DNA of 64,000 nucleotides from Hofstenia miamia (Eukaryota > Xenacoelomorpha > Acoela > Hofsteniidae): NCBI GenBank assembly GCA_900660155.1, contig CABFPE010000447.1:407173-471172 (forward strand). The letters are read 5' to 3'. A program made the translations under genes and the position numbers. Within the stretch, counting starts at the first letter, position 1. The number at the start of each line of letters is the position of its first letter. Below are positions 27,339-42,300 of this stretch, piece by piece. The notes beneath the pieces are model-generated. The model was not told the DNA's origin. It ran no database searches and worked only from the letters and a program-made list of their open reading frames with translations.

Positions 27339-30300
27339 GTAACTAGTTTTTAATTTTTCAATGAAATGATCATGATAGTAAATGACATTGTGAATCGTTC
27401 TTCTGAAACAAAGTGTCGTTTTCAATGGAAAGCTTGTTTTCATCTCGACAAACGATGCGCTATTGAATTTTCACAGAAAATAATATTGACCCTCTTGTCA
27501 TTTTTGGGGATTAAATTGTGCTGTTGCTTACGACGTTTTCTCATTTATCCTTCCATTATCCATACCAATACATCACTTAAACAATATAAAATTTACACCT
27601 CTTTCTCTATTATATCTAAATTAGTTTTAAAAACTAAGCATACAACAGATAAATTACATCAAATTGAAAATAAAATGCGTTACTTCCTCTAAAGTTTGCG
27701 TGCTATGAATGAATTTACATCATTCAGCAAATTATTCCATAAATCCAACTAATTAAAGTTTTTAAAATAGTTTATAGAAGTTGTTGTTCGATTCATAAAT
27801 GAAGTTTAGAATTCAGTTTTCTTCAAATGGTGATTTGATATTACCCAAAGTCCGGAAGGATGACTTCGGTAATTACACTTGCGTAACCTCATCGACTTCC
27901 TTCATCATTCAGCTTCAAATAAAAGGTGAGTTTTATTGCTTAATCTAATTTGCACTCATAATGCTTTTATACAAAGGGCAGAATGGCGACGAAGTGTCCC
28001 GTTCCAATTAACTATAACTGTAGCTTTAACACAACCACGGAATATTTTTTTTAGGAATGAAGTGATATCTCCTTCATTTTTTGAAAAGATGAAAGTTTCT
28101 TGAACATTTTTCTTCGTTTAACCAGCAATCATTTGTTAGAATTAATGAGTTTTTCAATTCAATGGTAGGGCCTTCTATCTAAATTGAGGTCCATAAAATG
28201 TGTGATCTTAAGTCTAAAAATTTATTTAACCAGCTTTTTATGCGTAAATTTAACCGGAAATAAATAAGGATATATTTAAAAAATTAAATTTTTATAATGT
28301 TCTAATGTAATTATTATATGAGTATTTTATCTCCGTTTTATAAACTGACTGTTGGTTTGGCCTAAAAATTGAAATTGTTCGTATTATAGTATTTCTACTC
28401 GTGTATTTCCCTTTTGCTCTAATTTTTTCCCATTTTCACATACTTCTTTCTTTACGGAAATTCTTTTTTCCCCAAACCACGTCGTTTTTTCCCCTAATCA
28501 CATCGTATTTTCCCCAAACCAAATATGTTTTTTTTATCATGAACATATTATAATAGAGAATAAAAGTGATTTTTAAAAACATATAAACCCCTATAGAGAA
28601 AAATAATTAACCAATTCAATTAAAATCTTCGAATTCCAAAGCTTCCACACAATTTTTCAGAATATTTTTGAAGTAGAAAAAAATATAGATATTTCAATTA
28701 ATATTCATAAAATTAAATGTTTGTTAACATATTTTTTAAAAGTTGAAATTTTTCAAACTCAACAGCAGAGGCAGTTGCAGACATTGATTTCCCAGAAAAC
28801 TCATTCAAGATTTGCAAAACTTTTATTTATTTACCTAAAATTGACAATACCTTTACGAAATGTTGAAAGTTTGCTTGGATTGGTTATTATTAAAGCGATA
28901 TAAAAGACTCTTGGTGTAAAATTTTAGGTAGTTTCTTGTATTTAGGTAATGATGAACAAGATTACAACATGCACCATGACCACGCAAAACACTCGGGGGA
29001 CGAAGTACTTCTGAAGTGTGATATTAAAGCTCACCCTACCAAGCCAGCCAAATGGCAACGGAAAAAAGGAACAATCGATTTGTCAAGGTAATTAAGTTTT
29101 TTGAATTGGATAAATTTTAATGGGTGATATGAAAGCGGTCCAGTCTGCTTATCTTCTCCCCGTCAGCCGCAGATTTATTTCCAAATCCTCGTCGCTCTGC
29201 GTCGACTGGTATCGATTAGTTTAATGGGTGAGAGAAAATAGTGTGAAAAAATACACCTTAGGTGCCCTCAATCGCCTAATCTCTTGCTATAAATCTAAAT
29301 TTTATCATTGGAAATTAATTATCAAAGCAGTCCATTTGTTCGTTTGTTAACAAATGTATCAATTCCTTCTGACTGGTGTTTACTTTATAATTTCTGCTCG
29401 TCTTTGGCTTCAGTCGCTCTGATAATCAACGGGCGTAGAATTGTTTTGATCTGTTATAGAGCCTAATTCTTTACAAATGTTACACCAAATTTATAGATAA
29501 TTGTTTGCATTATGATTACTGTAGGTCTAATTGTGTCCTATAAATAGCACATGAGTCATCCCATAAATTCTAAATGGGATGAATTCAGAATAGCTTGAAA
29601 TCAGAAAACTCAACTTTGGGTAACTTGTATTTGATATCTGGGTGGCGGGATTGTACTCTTTTCACAAATAAAATTGAGCATGACAAGGTTATTACTTTTG
29701 AAAATCTATTTTACTATTCGCTCAGAAGTTTTAGAAATATAATGAGCTTACATCCCATTACTTTAATGATTCACTTGTACAGTTCATAGAGGTAATGGGA
29801 TTCAATTTTGTTATATTTTGCAAATAATCTTTATTAAAGATCAAATTTTTCTATGTGCCACTAAACCGGCACTGCGTAATCAAAAAATTCATTTGAAGTT
29901 AAATTCAACAATATATTCTTGATTCTTGCAAAAAAAATTTAAGTATAGTATCGCAATGCATTTGAGAATATCTGCATATGCATTCTAAGTTTAACATATT
30001 TGTGCGTTTACACAATTCTGATAGTTCCTATTACGCATGCTGTTTGTAAAATTAATTGACAGCAAAAGAAAATATATATAGCTTAATTGCAAGTTTTTTT
30101 AATTTTGTATAGTTAAACGTCTATTAGTTTACATGGTCACCTCGAAGAATTGCTCGTCAACGTAGTCACCTAATGCTTAACAACTCTTTAAAAATGAATT
30201 GATTATTAAATTGCTCCGAGGGTAATTTTTAGATATGCTTCTTTCACAAGATGTCAATTATCACGTCAGAAATTTTCTCGGCATTCACCGCTTGCATTGT

Positions 30301-33300
30301 ATTCATGACGTTGAATTTTACGAATAGCACTAGAAATATTCGAATGCATGCAATTTTGCACAAGGCTTTAAGACATTGTACTGCACCTATATTTCTAATG
30401 AGGCGAAGCACCCGATATGTATTTAGTGTTTTCCATAATGTGGTAGATTGTTGAGGCATTATTTAATCGCAGTTAATGTAATGTTAATCCATTTTAGTAA
30501 AAAGTTTAGAGATCTTTGTTGGTTGAGCTAGGGATGATTAAGTCGGAATTAAGTGCTCTTTGTAGATGATCAATTTGAACTTTTCCTTTTGAAAATTTCT
30601 TATTGAAAACCTCAATCAGTTTTGCAATAAAAAAATTGTACAGTAGAACTCCTCTATAGAGGATTCAGTTCATTATTGAGGCTGAGACAATACTTCAGTT
30701 ACTCTTGTATTTATTGCAAGTATATAGTAAACGCTGTGATCAGATTAACTACAATATAACAAAATATAATTTTTTTTCAAAATATCCTACAGGCAGCCTT
30801 TTTCTCCTTGAACTACTTGCCAAAATGAGGGTCTTTTGATTAGTACATAAAATAATTACATTGTTATAAAATCTGAAAAAATAAAATTATTGCATATTTA
30901 ATTCTTATATAGATGAATTCCAAATGAACTAGGAAATATCACACCATGAAGTTCGATTATAGTAGCATTTTTAATAGAGAAACTTCATTACAGAAGAAGA
31001 AGAAGAATGTTCATTATAGAGGGAGTCTATTATAGAGGATGTTCACTATAGAGGAGTTCTACTGCATTCCGTTATTTGATTTGAATTTGCCTAGATATTT
31101 GAGGATACTTTTTAATTAATGATCAGCCCAAGATCTTGCGTTTCTGCAAAGTTGTTATACAAAAAATTAGTCATATTTCTTAACTTAAATGTGTCTTGTT
31201 TAAAATAAACAAGTAAGGAAGCATTCTGTAAAATTTAATAATGAACCAGTACATTATGCAATGAAGTATAATGATCNCAAAAAATTCATTTGAAGTTAAA
31301 TTCAACAATATATTCTTGATTCTTGCAAAAAAAATTTAAGTATAGTATCGCAATGCATTTGAGAATATCTGCATATGCATTCTAAGTTTAACATATTTGT
31401 GCGTTTACACAATTCTGATAGTTCCTATTACGCATGCTGTTTGTAAAATTAATTGACAGCAAAAGAAAATATATATAGCTTAATTGCAAGTTTTTTTAAT
31501 TTTGTATAGTTAAACGTCTATTAGTTTACATGGTCACCTCGAAGAATTGCTCGTCAACGTAGTCACCTAATGCTTAACAACTCTTTAAAAATGAATTGAT
31601 TATTAAATTGCTCCGAGGGTAATTTTTAGATATGCTTCTTTCACAAGATGTCAATTATCACGTCAGAAATTTTCTCGGCATTCACCGCTTGCATTGTATT
31701 CATGACGTTGAATTTTACGAATAGCACTAGAAATATTCGAATGCATGCAATTTTGCACAAGGCTTTAAGACATTGTACTGCACCTATATTTCTAATGAGG
31801 CGAAGCACCCGATATGTATTTAGTGTTTTCCATAATGTGGTAGATTGTTGAGGCATTATTTAATCGCAGTTAATGTAATGTTAATCCATTTTAGTAAAAA
31901 GTTTAGAGATCTTTGTTGGTTGAGCTAGGGATGATTAAGTCGGAATTAAGTGCTCTTTGTAGATGATCAATTTGAACTTTTCCTTTTGAAAATTTCTTAT
32001 TGAAAACCTCAATCAGTTTTGCAATAAAAAAATTGTACAGTAGAACTCCTCTATAGAGGATTCAGTTCATTATTGAGGCTGAGACAATACTTCAGTTACT
32101 CTTGTATTTATTGCAAGTATATAGTAAACGCTGTGATCAGATTAACTACAATATAACAAAATATAATTTTTTTTCAAAATATCCTACAGGCAGCCTTTTT
32201 CTCCTTGAACTACTTGCCAAAATGAGGGTCTTTTGATTAGTACATAAAATAATTACATTGTTATAAAATCTGAAAAAATAAAATTATTGCATATTTAATT
32301 CTTATATAGATGAATTCCAAATGAACTAGGAAATATCACACCATGAAGTTCGATTATAGTAGCATTTTTAATAGAGAAACTTCATTACAGAAGAAGAAGA
32401 AGAATGTTCATTATAGAGGGAGTCTATTATAGAGGATGTTCACTATAGAGGAGTTCTACTGCATTCCGTTATTTGATTTGAATTTGCCTAGATATTTGAG
32501 GATACTTTTTAATTAATGATCAGCCCAAGATCTTGCGTTTCTGCAAAGTTGTTATACAAAAAATTAGTCATATTTCTTAACTTAAATGTGTCTTGTTTAA
32601 AATAAACAAGTAAGGAAGCATTCTGTAAAATTTAATAATGAACCAGTACATTATGCAATGAAGTATAATGATCAGGCTTAAAATACAATATGCAAGAAGA
32701 TGAAGTCATTTACCAAAAAATTAGGTTTTTTATCAATATGAGCTTCATATTTCAAATGTCAATTCATTTTTAACATTATACTATAATGGATTATTTTTCA
32801 GCTGAGTTTGTATTTGAAACCTTTCGCCTAGATCTCGACATTCAGATGAGTGATTGCGTAACTAGTTTGCTATTTCGAGAATACCAGGGTGCTTTTCTTT
32901 GTTTCTCCGTTGTTTCCTTAAATTTTGTATTGCAGACAAGGTTCAGCCTAAAATTTTAATGCCATGTTTGAATTGTTCAATATATTTATTGATTAAAAAG
33001 AAAGTAGACCAGGTGGAATAAAGTGTGTCAGCAAGTTGTCTGACGTTTGTTGTATGCCTCGATCACACTGATTTTTTTATGCTTTCCGTCGTACACCTTG
33101 TTATACATTTCTTCTTGTAAGATTATAGATTCGGAAAACTTTGAGTGTTGATTACTCTATTGAACAATTTGTAATTGGTTCCACCGCAATTACGAGGCCC
33201 ACTGTGTGAACACATTCCTAATGATTGTTAAATGGATAGCATTATTTAATGAATTGCCAACAGCAGACTGGCTTTTCATACACGCCATGGGTGACTAAAG

Positions 33301-36300
33301 AAAACACCTCCCAGCTGTGACCAATTTCAGTAAATTAGCGCTTAATGGTGCTCAAGATACTCACTGGATATTCATTGAAATACTCTTTAATAAAAATATT
33401 CTTTAATTACTTCGTTTGCGCATTATTTACTGAAAGCAGTACTCATATTTTTATTATCAAATGGGAAATTCATGTTTAGCTAGCGCTCCTATATCATTTG
33501 CAGCAGTCAATAATAAAATGTTTGCAATTAAATAATATATCAAATACGATGCAAGAGATGCATAACATACATCTACTGCATCTCTAAACCTTTAAGGTTT
33601 TTTTACGCAGCAATCTAGGTCGCATTTGTAAAATTTGTCTCAATGATTTTAAGGTTCCCTGTATCTTTTTTTTGAAAATGTGGTTTCCCACATCTAATTG
33701 CTATTCAACATGCAGATCAGGCTTCATCATTGATTGTCGTTAGCATTGAAGCTAGGATTGAGATTCCCGGGATTGTGTTTCCACCTGAAGAGGTGCAGCT
33801 GCAACCATAGTGGGTCTGAAGCATTGCACAGCACAGCACGGATTTCTCAAATATTGTTTTGGCATTGGCACGGCACGATTTTATGTGTTCACTCGCACAC
33901 TTCGTTTCAATTTTTCACATTTCAATCTAGCGTATTAGTTCTCTTTGAAATATATCAACTGTGTTACCCGATGAGGCAATTGGTTGGAGACCGCTTTGTT
34001 AACTTCAGTAAGAACTTTGATAATCTTACCCAGAACATTGACGCTTTTGAAAGCCAATAAAACCAATATATATACAGCTTGCACAACGACTATTTTCAAA
34101 TCTTGAAATTACGCACAAAATTACTTGCATCATTTCTCGTTATGGAATGATTTTGCTACTTTAATAGACTTTCCAACAACGATTTGTTTCACCTAATGAA
34201 ACACCTACAACTATTTTTTCGCTACTAGTTCATTTGAAGCCCACAATAAATGTTGAACTGGAGAACTTTCAAAAGAAAACGTGATCTTCAGTGTCTACAG
34301 TCCGGAAATTGGACAAATATGTCAGGGCATGACAAAAAATTGGTTCAGTGCTTATTTCTAAATGCATTTCTAAACTAATCTCATATTAGCTCTAGCTGCT
34401 TAATTGTACTCTGGGGGAATTACCCCCGTAGATTGTGCACTTATTGTAGTTATGTTTCAAATTGATACAAATCATCTCACATCTCTTCACAATGTTCCGA
34501 GGCATGCCTCTCAGCCTTTTAAGTGATGTTTGCTATTATCACAAAATTCATTACATTGCCTAAAATTATGTGACAATGAATTTGTTGAGAATTATTTAAA
34601 TTGGCAGGATTTATTTTTAGAAAATTGTTTTGATTAATATTTTATAGTCTGTCAGAATTTGTATTTGAATGACATGCACTTAATTGAGTTGCAAACTTTG
34701 ACGTCTAAGACCACTAAATTTATTATTTTAGTATTTTAATTTAGAGCTAATATTACCAGAGAGGGATTGCGCTTTCGCTCTATCACAGTCAAAGATAGCG
34801 GCACTTACATTTGCTTCTTTGACAACTCCACAAAAAATGAGAGCCACAGAGTTGAAGTATTTTGTAAGTCTTATTTTATAATGTTATAAAATCAGTGTTT
34901 ATTAATAGATTTTCTTCGAATTACACAATAAACAGGAAACAAGTCTTTATTTTCATAGGAACTAATAAAATCATTTGTTAGCCATTTTTCCTGGAGTTAT
35001 TTTTTCCATGAATTGCCAAATTTTTATAGTGTTGCTTGTTTGAAAATCATCAATTCATGTTATGGGATCCCACTACTACATGTTGAAACACGATTTTGTT
35101 TTGAAAAATCCACTTAAACTTACAAGTATTTTTACACATTTCAACTCACATATGATTTCTATTTGGCGCATAGCTCTATTAACAAATGGGGATTATTATC
35201 ATTACAATATAATGATAAAATATCTTAAGTTCAGTTGAACTGTTAGTAAAAGTTACTGTACTCATGATCTTAATAGTCAATTCTAAGACCTAAATATTAC
35301 AAGTCGATAATATGCCATGAGTGGAACAATTAAGCAATATCGATGTTAAGTTAATCGCTGAATAACATTAATAAATAATGATTTAATTCCCGCGCTTAGC
35401 ATTTAATCAATTTAGTTCGCCGCCTTGTACTTTAGAAGAGAATGATTAAAACGTTCTCTTGAATTTGAGTTTGTGATTGCTTCGTTTAATCATCTAAACA
35501 ATTTTTGTTGATAAAACATATTGGTGAACAACTCAACAACATCAGCATTGTGAGACGATATTCCATAATCTAAACTCAGAAAAATGCCTAAATCACTAGA
35601 CTAGTTTTGTCAAATACCAGATTTGCCTTAATTAAACTAAGAAATATCAAACTTCTGTTATGGCATTCAATGCTAAAATGAATGAATTTTATAACATGAA
35701 CTGAAGTACCGCTACCGTTTGACTCTACATAAATTGGGGTTTTGACAGGTGGTTATTTTTGACAGATTTAGTCAAGAACAAACAAACACGTTTCTGTGTC
35801 TGCAGTAAAAGTCGTTTTAAACAGGTGGTCGTTTTCGGCGGCAGTTTTACTATTTTGTTTTATTTAGTGCAATACCATAATCACATATCAGGTATCGCGA
35901 AACCCGAAGCCAATATATAAAGCTGAACATATTATCATAAACAATTTACATTCCGTGTCTTTCGCTCAATAAAATACAGTATGGAGCTATTGAGTGCAGT
36001 ATTCCAACAAGCATGCGCTTAGTTGAGAAATCACTCAGTAACATTAGACCATTTTTACTAATAAAGAACTCGAAATACTCAGCTAACCAGTGTAATTTGC
36101 TATAAAAATATAGGCTGAATTACTTATTAATAATTGTGATTTAGCCAAAGAAACTCAGTACTTCAGTTTCCGAGTTGGTAAAAGAATCGTACTCCCATGC
36201 CGATTTAGTTCAATCATCTTTTCGATTTGGTGGCAGTTACCAGACAACAACAATGGCGTACGTTTATTGCATAGGAATATCAATTGTAAAAATGGTCTTT

Positions 36301-39300
36301 TATAAAAATGATATCGATTCAATATTGACTGAAATTGCAATCTGTATGTTTACCTAATGCTTCAATTAAAAATAATATTCATCGTGACCTACTGAAGAGT
36401 AAACCATGGATTCCTTGACAAACGATGCTTTTACAGGCCGAAAACGAACGGAATAATTGTAAAAAATACTTTTAGTGAAAATTTATTAGCACAGCTACTG
36501 TTTGAAACTTGCTATCAATCGATAAGTGCATAGAACTTCTCTTTATTTAATTGGCAAAAATGAAACACAGGATTTCTAAGACCCTAGCAAAAGCTTATAA
36601 TATATCGGGCTAGCAATATTTAGCCCTTGTCCAGCACTGTGGCAGATGACGTTTCGAACTAGAACATCAAATAGAAACAGAGAAATTTTGAAAATAGGAA
36701 ATTTAAATATATTATAAATTTCGGCCTAGTTAGAGGAGCGAATACTCAACTCAAGTAAGAATTTCAGGACGTCAATTATGTCCACTTTGCTTCCTCTAGT
36801 GTTAATAGGTAGTTTAGTTTAATGGAATTTTTCCCTGCTCTTCTTTTTAAACTAAAATGTTGGACGTTTTTGAGCACAACAAACAATTAATTTTCACAAC
36901 TGATACAAATTGGTGTTCTTACAATAAATAAGCGATTATTCAAAATCCGCATCGAAAACACAAGATTTTAACACAACTTACAAAGCGACAGACAAGAATA
37001 AATTCATTGTCGGTGGCGAAATGCTTTTCACGGCCTTTGACGTCATTGGATTATATTTGCTGCTGGTTTTAAGCAAGACAAAGCTAGCATTGAGTGCATG
37101 ATAAAAATACAATTACTCAAATTTTAAATCTACATCAGGTTTTGTGCAACTGGTCTCATATGTACCCAATGCCATAGGAATCTTTTCATATTATTTTCAA
37201 ATATATTTAGGGGTGCTATTTTGTGTATTTTGCCAACGTAACTACATTAATTTACAGTAATAAATGTCATTTTTGAACTTCTGCTTGTGACCCCTTAGTA
37301 AAAGGGCGTCTTCCTACAAATAATTTTCCAAAGCATATTTCAAAAATAGTAAAATAGTATAGCTGTGTAGGAGTAAACTAACTTCTTGGGGAACATCTAT
37401 TCTTGTGCGACCGGGATCTGGGAAAAGTATATCATTGAGTCATCTGAATTTTGTTAATAAGTTTTTCAAATTTTGCGCAAAATTAAAGGTGTTGTAGACT
37501 TGGACCAAAAACAATGAGACCCGCAGAACCCTTCAGTAAATTCATGTGCTGAACTGCAGTGGAATTTAACGGAATATTTTTACATGACTGATCTAAAAGT
37601 CTGCGTAGCGAAGACACTCTGTTTCTTGTTGTGCAGCAAAAGCGTTATTCCCATTTTCTTTAGAAGGCTCTACTTTACCATAACAAATTTAGATGCTCCT
37701 TTATGAAGGCAACAGCGATGATCGTTTTACTGTCACGGATGGAAACTTAATCATCAGTGAAACTAGTATTTCAGATTCGGGCAACTACTCATGCAATGGC
37801 TATAACTCCGGGGGCTTCCTTGCAGATAAAGTAGTTCTGAAGATTCAAGGTATGCCGTTGAAATTCATATTTTAGTTTTAATATGGGATTTGATTTGTTT
37901 ACCATAATCATATGTCGATGAGCTTTCGATGGAGTCAACTTGGACGAAACTGTGTTAAATTTCTATTGTTTTAATCGATGTTTTAAACAATGCTCTTTTA
38001 AATTGCGTTCTTCGAAACTACCGGTTCTTATTTCCGTCAAGAACTTATGTTTATATGCAACTGGATTTACATATTTGTTGTTGCATAATAAAACTTAAAT
38101 TTAATGCCTTAGTCATTAAGTCTATTTTTTCATAATTTCTTCAAGTGCATCATTCATAGTGTAAGCCTAAGCCTTGATTTTATCACGTTAATATCTCTTC
38201 ATCTGCGTCCTAATATCGGAGCTTAAATGATAAACTGCCGTTGAATTAACGTGTGAAAGTGATTATTAAACTATATTACTAAAGTGTTGATTTAGTTTAT
38301 TCCTTAATACCTTTATATACAGTGATTTGCAAACATTTCTGCGCATTATAATCCACTTAATCTCTTAAGTTTTACAGCTTGAATTTTGATCGCAGCTTAT
38401 TTATTGCTACTTGTTTATTAGTTTCGCTATAATTCTATTTGATTTTTTAATTTACTTCACATTTTTGTGAAAAAAAATTGTCACCCCAACTAATCATATG
38501 AGAAACTGTTCAATTGGGTAATTTACCGCGCTTCAATTCACTCATTGTAAACTAAGTTTATCGTAGAGTTGCAGGTTTTTGGAAGAATGACTTTTCGTAC
38601 ACAACTCATGAAAAATTATTTAATAAATTTTGGCTAGGGAAGGATTTAACTTACTTTTAACATTTTCTGTTTTAAGCTTTAATCCTCACAAAAACAAAAT
38701 CCAATAGCATTATAATATTCTGAAATTTTTATGAATTAACTAGTTTCTGCTAAATTTTATTGTTGAGCACTGGATGAGGGAGGCTTCATCAAATATTTTA
38801 AAATAATAAAAATTTTGGGATGGCTAGTACACGTGGTGCCGCCGCAGCATGACTTCAACATACATTAAATTACTTCAAGAAATTTGTCATTAATTATCTG
38901 ACATACTTTGATACATGGGTGTATTTAGAACAAATATAATTGATTAGTCTCAAACATTGAAGATGTTAGGGTTTAGGGTTTGTGCTAAACTTATTTTATT
39001 ATTGAACTGTAATATTGATTTTGGTTGCTATTAATTTTCAAAACTTTCTACAGCCGTTGGAATATTCACATTTACAAAATACAGCAATTCCTTTTGATTT
39101 TGACTAATTGATTAAATTGTATTCAACATTTTAATGATTAATTGACTTTTAAACTAAAGTCACGCTTTAAGAATTTTATTCACCATGGCTTAGCCAAGTT
39201 CTCCTAACCTATTCGATTGTTCCTTGAGGCATCAGTGTAAAACTTCAACTCGATAATTACTGTCCAGAGCATGTCATTTAAAGCATTTTCTTCGCATTCG

Positions 39301-42300
39301 TACATTTATTGATTTTTAATTTTCGCACTACGCTCCTAGCGTACTTGCTAAAGAGCGAAATACATTTTCTATTTAAGAAAACATAATTATAACGGTTTTT
39401 CAAACATGTCGCTGATTGAATTAATTATTCTATGAATTTTCAGTTAAAATCCTTTTCAACTTCAAAAGAATTGCATTAGTAATCCGTAATAAGGTTTTTA
39501 ACAATTTTTCACATTTCAGAATTGGAGTCAGTAAAAATTTTACTCGAACATCTTTCTTAACAGCATTTTGTTGTACAAATCTTAACTTCAGTAATCACTT
39601 TATGAATTGTTTAAAATTTAATGAAAGTTAGCTCCGTGTTTTTCCTACAAAACATCAATAAAGCACAGAGTTTTTGAAATGAGTATATATATATATTTAT
39701 ATCTCCCGCTAAATGTTTTTTAAAAACCTCATCATAACCGCGTTTCCAAACATAAATCTTTGAAATTTCGAAGGGTAGTGTCTCAGTAATTTACCCACCC
39801 CCATGGTAAATATATTTAAGTTCGAGTGAATACTGCGGGAGCAATGGCCAAAAATAGGCTTTTTGGGCAAAAAGTGCGATTCCCGCTAAATGCAAGGTTT
39901 TGCATTTCCATAGCACACACATATATTGGTTTGATGTAAAAAATTTTTTTTAATTGGTCAGTTGTAATTTTAACAGGTAATGGGTCCTTTGTAATTCCAA
40001 TATTAACGTTACAACGGACCAATTAATATATGTGAAAAACATAGTTTCTTTCTACATGAATATTTTTCAACAAATTAAGGATTTTATGAAAAAAAGAATT
40101 GAAAAAATATTTTATCACTGAGTTTTGCCATTTTGGTCCGTTGTAACTCAGAAAATTCTTTTGTATGTTACATCAGACCAACATATGTATGTATGTATAT
40201 AAATATATACATATATATATATATATATATATTATAATATATATATACACTATATATATATATATATATGACACTTTCTTATATTTAGACTTCAAAAATA
40301 CTATTCCCCCATACATTGTGAAAGGCCCGTTAAACGCTTCCACCATATTAGGAGGTTCGGTGGATTTTTCCTGTGTTTTTTATTCAGAAGATGGTGTCTC
40401 TGCTAAATGGATGTTTAGACGTGCAAGCAACACTACGTATGAAAAACTAGTAGCGAATGATAGGTTTGTCTTTTAACTTTTGGGAATTGGACTAACTTGA
40501 ATTTGATTCGTAGTTTCACAATTTTCTCCTCAATCCTTATAAATTCCTACATAATTTTGATCGTATAGTATAGGTGTCTACATGTATACGTGATTTAGAA
40601 AACTATCTGATATATATATATATATAGAAGATTAAAAATAGTAAAATATTTCAGTGTAAATATAATAACCGTGAAAACGTTTGCTAATTCCATCTGTACA
40701 TGCACTTCTCTAATTGCAACCCGTTTGATAAACAAATTAATGTAATTTACGTTTGATGCTAGTACCTTCATGTTATGTTGACGTGTTTCAAATTATAATG
40801 GTAATTTTGAATTCATAAATGTCTGCACGTTTGATTATAAGTTGTGTATGCTATATGCATAGAGATAATTGATTATAGACAGTATAGTTTACACTGAATT
40901 TGTTTAAACAATTGAGGTTTCAAGAGCAGTTTTCAAGGCTTCAGATGAAAATAAACACGTCCTAGCATGCTATTCGGCACAGTGGTTGAAATAATTTCAC
41001 GTGGTAACCACATTTCCAAATTATAAATCAAACAATAAGTACGAATCTTTTCTCCTGAAATTCAGGTTAATGTGAGAAAATTCGTTTCTTTTAATGCCAC
41101 GTTATTTAAAATCTCTATAATTATTAATTTGCATTAAACATTTATATATATGTATATATGTATGTATGTANTTTGATAAACAAATTAATGTAATTTACGT
41201 TTGATGCTAGTACCTTCATGTTATGTTGACGTGTTTCAAATTATAATGGTAATTTTGAATTCATAAATGTCTGCACGTTTGATTATAAGTTGTGTATGCT
41301 ATATGCATAGAGATAATTGATTATAGACAGTATAGTTTACACTGAATTTGTTTAAACAATTGAGGTTTCAAGAGCAGTTTTCAAGGCTTCAGATGAAAAT
41401 AAACACGTCCTAGCATGCTATTCGGCACAGTGGTTGAAATAATTTCACGTGGTAACCACATTTCCAAATTATAAATCAAACAATAAGTACGAATCTTTTC
41501 TCCTGAAATTCAGGTTAATGTGAGAAAATTCGTTTCTTTTAATGCCACGTTATTTAAAATCTCTATAATTATTAATTTGCATTAAACATTTATATATATG
41601 TATATATATATGTATGTATGTATATGTATAAGTGCTCTTTTAATAGTTTACATAAATTTTACTGTCATTTTTTGAATTTTTCGAAAAGTTTGTTGTGGAT
41701 ATACTTCAAATACACATTATTTTGCAGTTTTTATAACAATAAAATGCAAAGGTTCTCATTATAACAAAAAATTAAGAAAGTCTACAATATTTAGAATCAA
41801 TTTGAACAATTGAAAGAGATTCATAAAAATCGCCTGTTTGCCAAATTTCAAAAACAGTAGACAACTTTACAAAACGCCAATGCATGAGAAAATTGCAGAA
41901 ATGTGTTTTAAGAATATTTTATTATTCATTAAGTAAAGCATTTTGTTCAGTTGATAAGGTTATTACAAAACTTTCCTGAATCTTATATGAAATCCGCCAC
42001 CCTGTAACTAGGAAATGCGAAATTCTGTCGCGATGAAAGAATCGGACTATTGATCTTTAGTTATTAAATTATTCATTAACAAAATAATTACCTAATTAGA
42101 GAAGCGGTGATTTTATAGAAGTGAAGCAATTAAGTAAATAAATTAAATCATGCGTTTTTATGATATTTTAGTTCAGCTTGACCAAATTTCACAAAAAATG
42201 TTGCAATAAAACGTAAAAGGGCGGTGGTAGCTGAGAAATTCGTGAATGTGTTGTATACAGTCACATTACATACATGTACATGTTAACGAGACTACAAACT

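Noticed and set aside
27366-27692. 108-codon frame in the intron between exons 1 and 2
   Set aside because: No motif, residue use typical of AT-rich noncoding DNA, and inclusion would disrupt the Ig domain.
30244-30459. Matched open frames on both strands, repeated at 31641-31856
   Set aside because: They repeat only because the 1396-bp block is duplicated. The translations carry no motif and lie inside a receptor intron.
38968-38984. Telomere-like GTTAGGGTTTAGGGTTT
   Set aside because: Only about two units of a TTTAGGG-type repeat within an intron; chance or a trivial repeat, with no array.
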